From contig NZ_BSUL01000001.1 of assembly GCF_030161575.1 (NCBI RefSeq), forward strand, positions 2,399,809 through 2,463,808: a DNA stretch of 64,000 bases, written 5' to 3'. The position numbers and the translations under genes were made by a program. Shown piece by piece: positions 59,565 to 64,000 of this stretch. Source of the stretch: Arenivirga flava. Its GTDB lineage: Bacteria > Actinomycetota > Actinomycetes > Actinomycetales > Microbacteriaceae. Every line of letters starts with the position of its first letter. The stretch's first letter is position 1. Below the pieces are notes generated by a model. The model was not told the DNA's origin, ran no database searches, and saw only the letters and a program-made list of their open reading frames with translations.

Positions 59565-60691
59565 GCGGCCCCATCGGGATCGGCGTCATCGGCGTCGGCG
59601 TCATCAGCGACACCTACCTCGAGAACCTGGGCTCCTTCCCGGACGTCGAGGTGCTCATCGTCGGCGACCTGCTGCTCGACCGCGCCGAGTCGCAGGCGAA
59701 GAAGCACAACATCCCCGCGCACGGCTCGGCGGCCGACGTGCTCGCCCACCCGGGCGTGCAGGTCGTCGTCAACCTGACGATCCCCGCCGCGCACATCGAG
59801 GTCTCCTCGGCCGCCATCGCCGCCGGCAAGCACGTCTGGAGCGAGAAGCCGATCGGCCTCGACCGCGACGGCGCCGCGCAGCTGCTGAAGGACGCGGCGG
59901 CCAAGGGCCTGCGCGTCGGCCAGGCGCCCGACACCGTGCTCGGCCCGGGCTTCCAGTCCGCCAAGCGCGCGATCCAGGCGGGCGTCATCGGCGAGCCGAT
60001 GTTCGCCTCGACCACGTTCCAGACCGTGGGCCCGGACCTGTGGCACCCGGACCCCGCGTTCCTCTTCGCCAACGGCGCCGGCCCGCTGCTCGACATGGGC
60101 CCGTACTACTTCACGGGCCTCGTGAGCCTGCTCGGCTCGGTCGACCGCGTCGCCGCCGTGGGCCGCAAGAAGCTCGAGGAGCGCGTCATCCGCTCGGGCC
60201 CCAAGGCGGGGGAGACCTTCCCCGTCGAGGTGCCCACCTCGCTGCAGGTCATCGCCGGCTTCGAGAGCGGCGCCCAGTCGGCCAGCCTGCTGAGCTTCGA
60301 CTCGGCGCTCGAGCGCCACGGCGTCTTCGAGATCCACGGCACCGAGGGCTCGATCATCATCCCCGACCCGAACATGTTCGAGGGCAGGATCCAGTACGTC
60401 AAGGCGCAGACGAAGCTCGCCGACGGCGACTGGGGTGGCCAGGAGTTCATCGACATCGAGCAGGAGGGCGTGGTCACCGGCCGCGGCCTCGGCCTGCTCG
60501 ACATGGTGCGCGCCATCGCCGAGGACCGTCCGCACGTGGCCACCGGCGAGCTCGGCTACCACGTGCTCGACGTCATGCTCTCCGCGCAGGAGTCCGCCGC
60601 CAGCGGCGAGTTCCTCAAGGTCGCCAGCTCGATCTCGGCCCCCGTGCCGACCGTGCCGGTCGACTTCGACCCCTTCGCCAGCACGCTCTGA
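59561..60691 (+). CDS. Gfo/Idh/MocA-family oxidoreductase (paralogue B)
   Basis: 376-residue NAD(P)-dependent dehydrogenase. Rossmann motif GIGVIGVGVISDTYL, family EKP motif VWSEKPIGLDRDG, and catalytic region GAGPLLDMGPYYFTGLVSLLG. It is strongly similar along its whole length to the protein at 8487-9608, including VNLTIPAAH and APDTVLGPGFQ(S/T)AKRAI. Translationally coupled to the isomerase. Probable step: oxidation of a sugar or its 3-keto form. Confidence 0.92.
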   Translation: MSGPIGIGVIGVGVISDTYLENLGSFPDVEVLIVGDLLLDRAESQAKKHNIPAHGSAADVLAHPGVQVVVNLTIPAAHIEVSSAAIAAGKHVWSEKPIGLDRDGAAQLLKDAAAKGLRVGQAPDTVLGPGFQSAKRAIQAGVIGEPMFASTTFQTVGPDLWHPDPAFLFANGAGPLLDMGPYYFTGLVSLLGSVDRVAAVGRKKLEERVIRSGPKAGETFPVEVPTSLQVIAGFESGAQSASLLSFDSALERHGVFEIHGTEGSIIIPDPNMFEGRIQYVKAQTKLADGDWGGQEFIDIEQEGVVTGRGLGLLDMVRAIAEDRPHVATGELGYHVLDVMLSAQESAASGEFLKVASSISAPVPTVPVDFDPFASTL

Positions 60692-60707
60692 TCCGCTGCT
60701 GACACGG

Positions 60708-60740
60708 GAACGCCCCGCTCCTCCTGGAGCGGGGGCGTTC
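60708..60740. terminator. Terminator after the isomerase/oxidoreductase operon
   Basis: GAACGCCCCGCTCC (60708-60721) pairs with 60726-60740 over a TCCT loop, with one unpaired G because the left C run is one base shorter than the right G run. It lies in a convergent gap. Confidence 0.85.
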
Positions 60741-60753
60741 TGCGTGTGCGGGA

Positions 60754-62753
60754 TCAGTCGCGCAGGTCGAGCCAGGCCACCTGCTCGGGCGTGAGCGTCA
60801 CCGAGAGGCCGGTCATCGACGAGCGCGCCTCGGCGATGGTGCGCGGGCCGAAGAGCGGGAACGTCGGGAACGGCTGCGCGAGCACGTAGGCCAGCGCGAT
60901 GGCCGTCGCCGGCACGCCGAACTCGGCGGCGAGCTGCTCGGCCCGGCGCAGGCGCTCGAAGTTCTCGTCGCTGTAGTAGCAGCGCACCAGCTCCGCATCC
61001 GTCGTCACGTCCGGGCGGGCGCGGCCCGTGAAGAAGCCGCGCGCCTGCGACGACCACGGCAGCAGCGTCACGTTCCGCTCCTCCAGCCACGCCTTCGAGG
61101 CACGGTCGGTCACGTGCTCGCAGCCCGCCCACGGCACATCGAGCGCCTCGGCCAGGCCGAAGTGGTTCGACAGCACCGTGAAGCCGTGCTTGCCGTTCGC
61201 CGTCGCGTACTCGTTGGCGGCGTCGAAGCGCTCCGGCGTCCAGTTGGAGGCGCCTGCGACCCGGATGCGGCCGGCGCGGATGTGCTCGTCGATGACGTCG
61301 ACGAACTCGCCGACCGGCACCGCGGGGTTGTCGCGGTGGGTCATGTAGATGTCCGCGTAGTCGGTGCCCTGGCGCTCGAGGCTCTCGAGCAGCTGGCGGC
61401 TCACCGACTCCGGGTCGTTGAAGGGCGTGTGCGCGCCCTTGGTGATGACCACCACGTCCTCGCGCACGCCGCGGTTGCGCACCCACTGCCCGAAGCGGGT
61501 CTCGAGCTCGCCGCCGCCGTAGAGCCAGGCGGTGTCGAAGGTGTTGCCGCCCTGCTCGAAGAAGTGGTCGAAGATGGCGGATGCGTGGGCCAGGTCCGCC
61601 TGGTTGTCGACGCCCATGACGAGCCGCGAGACGGGCTTGTCGAGGCCGGCGATCTCGCCGTACGGCATCGGCGCGTCGGCGCGGCGGGCGAGCGGACGGC
61701 CGGTGACGGTCGGGATGTCGCTGGTCTCGGTCTCGAAGGGGTAGCGCAGCTCGAGGGCGGCGCGCCACTGATCGAGCACCTTGGCGTTGCCGAGGGTGTC
61801 GTCGAGCGAGACCTCCGCGGTCTCGAGGTCGGCCGCTGCCGTCGCCGCGGCCTCGAGGCCGTAGGGCTCCACTCCGGAGAACTCGACCGTGCGCGGCTGC
61901 TCGCCGACGATGCGGATCTCGAAGCGCTGCGCCTCGGTGAGCGTCCACGGGTCCGTCAGACGGATGCTGCCCTTGGAGCCGAGGATGGTGGCGGTGTTCT
62001 CGTCCTCGAGCGCGACGCCCGAGCGCACGGTCGCCGTGGCGCCGCTGGCGAAGACCAGCTGCGCGACCGCCCACTCGTCCACGCCGGTCTCGCCGATGGT
62101 GCCGGCGCCGGTCACCTCGATCGGGTCGGCGAAGGCGGACCCCTGCGCGGCGCCGGCCACGGCGCGGGCGAAGGAGACGGGGTATCCGCCGACGTCGAGG
62201 ATGCCGCCGCCCGCGGTGGCGGGGTCGTAGAGCCGGCCCTCGCGCGCGCCGGTCTGGAAGGCGAAGGACGCCTCGACGTGCACGAGCTCGCCGATGGCGC
62301 CCTCGCGGACCAGGTCGAGCACCGCCTTCGTCTGCGGGTGGAAGCGGTACATGAAGGCCTCGACCAGTGTGGTCCCGGCGCTGCGGGCCACGTCGACCAC
62401 GGCCATGGTGGTGCCGAGGTTCGGGGTGAGGGCTTCTCGACGAGCGCCTTCTTGCCGGCCTCGGCGGCGGCGATCGCGAGGTGCGCGTGGCCGGTGTGCA
62501 CGGTGGCGATGTAGACGGCGTCGATCGAGGCGTCGGCCAGGATCTCGTCGTAGGTGCCCGTGCGCACGGCATCGAAGCCGAACTCCGCGGCGTACGTCGC
62601 GAGGTCCTGCGCGCGGCCCGCGTCGGTGCTGCCGACGGCGGCGAGCACGCCGCCGGAGGAGGGCAGCTGCGAGACGAAGCGGCGCGCGATGGATCCGGCG
62701 CCGAGCACCGCCCAGCGGGTCGCGGTCGCATCGTTGTGGTCGTGGGCTGACAT
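60754..62753 (-). CDS. Gfo/Idh/MocA oxidoreductase fused to aldo/keto reductase, single frameshift
   Basis: About 666 residues when repaired. The N-terminal half (1-345) is a Gfo/Idh/MocA enzyme: WAVLGAGSIARRFVSQL, ALVEKPLTPN, GGGILDVGGYPVSFARAV. The C-terminal half (about 350-666) is an aldo/keto reductase with a complete tetrad: Asp and Tyr in FDTAWLYGGGELE, Lys in VVVITKGAH, His in YMTHRDN. The frame shifts at a C run near 62431-62434 (plus strand GGGTGAGGG); one more base joins VEKP to LTPN. Two operators lie directly upstream of the start, shared with a divergent LacI gene. It may carry out two redox steps on one sugar. Confidence 0.85.
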
Positions 62754-62779
62754 CGTCGTCCTTCCGAGTGGGGCCTGCG

Positions 62780-62795
62780 TCGTGAACGTTCACGA
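62780..62795. promoter_or_regulatory. LacI operator 1 (TCGTGAACGTTCACGA)
   Basis: Perfect 16-bp palindrome around GTGAACGTTCAC, 27 bp upstream of the fusion gene's start codon. Confidence 0.85.
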
Positions 62796-62804
62796 GCGTG
62801 TCGA

Positions 62805-62820
62805 CCGTGAACGTTCACGG
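62805..62820. promoter_or_regulatory. LacI operator 2 (CCGTGAACGTTCACGG)
   Basis: Second perfect 16-bp palindrome with the same core. Its centre is 25 bp from that of the first. It lies close to the leaderless promoter of the LacI gene. Confidence 0.85.
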
Positions 62821-62850
62821 TCACGGCGACGGTATCAGTATCCTGAGGCC

Positions 62851-63912
62851 GTGACAACGCATCCGACCCCGCCGGCGCAGGGCTCCGACGCCGCCTCCGG
62901 GGTCGATGGCGCACCCGCGTCGAGACCCGCGACGATCCTCGACGTCGCCGCCGCGGTCGGGGTCTCCCGGCAGACCGTCACCCGCGCCATGAACGACCTC
63001 CCCGGCGTGAACGCCGCGACCCGGGAACGGGTGCTGGAGGCCGCCCGTCAGCTCAACTACCGGCCCAACCGGGCCGCGCAGGGTCTCGTGCGCGGCCGCG
63101 AGATCACCGTCGGCCTCGTCGTCGACGACCTGCGCAACCCCTACTACCCCGAGCTGGCGAGCGAGTTCTCACGTGCCGCCGCCGGCCGCGGCTGGGGCGT
63201 GCTGCTCAGCGACCTCGGCGCCGACCCCGCGGTCGCCGCCGAGCGCCTCGCCTCGCTGGCCCTGCGCGTCGACGCGGTGGTCTCCTTCATGGCGCTCGGC
63301 GCGCTGCGCCCGGCGCTCGGCTCCATCCCCGTCGTGCAGATCGGCGCGCAGCAGGGCGACGGCATCGCCGGCTGCGACGCGAGCGGCGAGGGGCGGCCGG
63401 ATGCGGGTGACGCGATCATCGGCATCGACGACCCGGCGGCGGTGCGCGACGCCGTCGAGCACCTGCTGGCCGGCGGGCGCCGCCGCATCGCCATGATCGA
63501 CCACGGCCCGGTGCGATCGGTGCGCGCGGCCGCCTACGAGCGGATGCTCGCCGAGCGGGGATCGCATCCGCTCGTCATCGAGGCGGCCCACGGCGACGGC
63601 GTGCGCGCGGCCGAGGCGCTGCTGGACGCCGAGCCGAGAGCCGACGCCGTGCTCGTCTTCAACGACGTGCTCGCGATCGGCGCCCTGCGCGGTCTCAGCG
63701 CGCGGGGCGTCCGCGTGCCGGAGGACGTCGCCGTGGTCGGCATGGACGGCCTCGATGTCAGCGCCCTCGTGACCCCCGCCCTCACGACGCTCGCGATCGA
63801 CCTGCCGGGCCTCGCCGCACACGCGGCCGAGCTCGCCGACGCCGTGCTGCGCGGCGAGCGGCCCGCGCCGCGCACCGTCGCGCGCGAGCTCGTCGTGCGC
63901 GAGTCCGCGTAG
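62851..63912 (+). CDS. LacI-family regulator of the fusion oxidoreductase
   Basis: 353-residue LacI/GalR protein. The helix-turn-helix and hinge are TILDVAAAVGVSRQTVTRAMNDLPGVN with NRAAQGLVRGRE. The effector domain begins ITVGLVVDDLRNPYYPELASEF and ends GMDGLDVSALVTPALTTLAIDL. GTG start with TATCCT six bases upstream and no ribosome-binding site (leaderless). Divergent from the fusion gene with two GTGAACGTTCAC operators in the gap, so it probably represses both. Confidence 0.92.
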   Translation: MTTHPTPPAQGSDAASGVDGAPASRPATILDVAAAVGVSRQTVTRAMNDLPGVNAATRERVLEAARQLNYRPNRAAQGLVRGREITVGLVVDDLRNPYYPELASEFSRAAAGRGWGVLLSDLGADPAVAAERLASLALRVDAVVSFMALGALRPALGSIPVVQIGAQQGDGIAGCDASGEGRPDAGDAIIGIDDPAAVRDAVEHLLAGGRRRIAMIDHGPVRSVRAAAYERMLAERGSHPLVIEAAHGDGVRAAEALLDAEPRADAVLVFNDVLAIGALRGLSARGVRVPEDVAVVGMDGLDVSALVTPALTTLAIDLPGLAAHAAELADAVLRGERPAPRTVARELVVRESA

Positions 63913-63928
63913 CCGCCCGCAACGCCGG

Positions 63929-63963
63929 ACGGCGGCGCCCCTCGTGATGAGGAGCGCCGCCGT
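63929..63963. terminator. Terminator after the LacI gene
   Basis: ACGGCGGCGC (63929-63938) pairs with 63954-63963 perfectly; CTC/GAG extends pairing toward the loop. Probably shared by a converging gene at the window edge. Confidence 0.8.
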
Positions 63964-63981
63964 GCGAGCGGATGCGGAGGC

Positions 63982-64000
63982 CTACGCCCAGAGGAACGGC
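63982..64000 (-). CDS. Possible 3' end of a minus-strand gene
   Basis: The minus strand reads PFLWA then TAG at 63982-63984, just beyond a hairpin that would terminate it. Too short to identify. Listed because a convergent gene is expected beyond the terminator. Confidence 0.25.

Noticed and set aside
1-64000. Biosynthetic gene cluster, prophage or anti-phage defence island
   Set aside because: No synthase, phage structural, integrase, toxin-antitoxin or restriction genes were recognised. The single DNA methyltransferase has no nuclease partner.

Overview
The window is very GC-rich, uses GC-ending codons and leaderless start sites, and carries the word GCGGATGC/GCATCCGC throughout. Together with gene order (pheA, diacylglycerol kinase, serS, HAD phosphatase, tRNA-Ser, LytR-CpsA-Psr) this points to a chromosomal segment of an actinobacterium, most likely of the family Microbacteriaceae. 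I see no rRNA, CRISPR array, transposase, phage or plasmid gene. Three tRNA genes (two Ser, one Arg) lie near the middle.

Layout. 1-9.6 kb is sugar and sugar-acid catabolism: a truncated, frameshifted xylulokinase, a PdxA-like dehydrogenase, a TIM-barrel isomerase, an MFS importer, a lactonase-like amidohydrolase, a GntR/FCD regulator, an SGNH hydrolase, an SMP-30 lactonase and a Gfo/Idh/MocA oxidoreductase. 9.6-19.2 kb is mixed: an orphan alpha-E protein, a MarR/MFS pair, an alpha/beta hydrolase, a lipoate ligase with a permuted accessory domain, an iron-boxed FecCD/FecE pair, and an ASCH/DNA-methyltransferase operon. 20-24.6 kb is a LacI-regulated sugar ABC importer with twin CebR/CelR-type operators, suggesting cello-oligosaccharide or beta-glucoside uptake. 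25-31 kb holds a drug exporter, an amidase-like lipoprotein, pheA and a frameshifted adenine/adenosine deaminase. 31.1-38.4 kb is one 2,439-residue secreted subtilase with BspA-type leucine-rich repeats and a sortase-like tail, preceded by an iron box. 38.4-44 kb is housekeeping (diacylglycerol kinase, serS, HAD, tRNAs, LytR). 44-56.4 kb holds a membrane protein, a GH35 beta-galactosidase, an RlmA-type methyltransferase, GNAT, photolyase with MarR, an orphan histidine kinase, and an MMPL exporter with TetR. 56.6-64 kb returns to sugars: an MFS carrier, TetR, a sugar isomerase plus Gfo/Idh oxidoreductase operon, and a LacI-controlled Gfo/Idh-aldo/keto reductase fusion.

The spacers are the unusual part. 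At least eight contain members of one family of 60-62 bp palindromes (one shortened to 41 bp) that share phase and a CGAC core while their arms diverge. Two 121-bp elements with matching terminal inverted repeats lie between pheA and the deaminase gene. Many spacers also hold short tandem repeats of different periods (5, 7, 8, 16, 17, 19 and 28 bp). The densest is the 950-bp gap after the DNA methyltransferase, which has six repeat types including a perfect 60-bp palindrome.

Five genes (xylB, the fecE-like ATPase, the deaminase, the diacylglycerol kinase and the Gfo/AKR fusion) are interrupted by frameshifts. Most are explained by one missing base in a G or C run. This looks more like sequence error than gene decay, and I annotate them as single genes.
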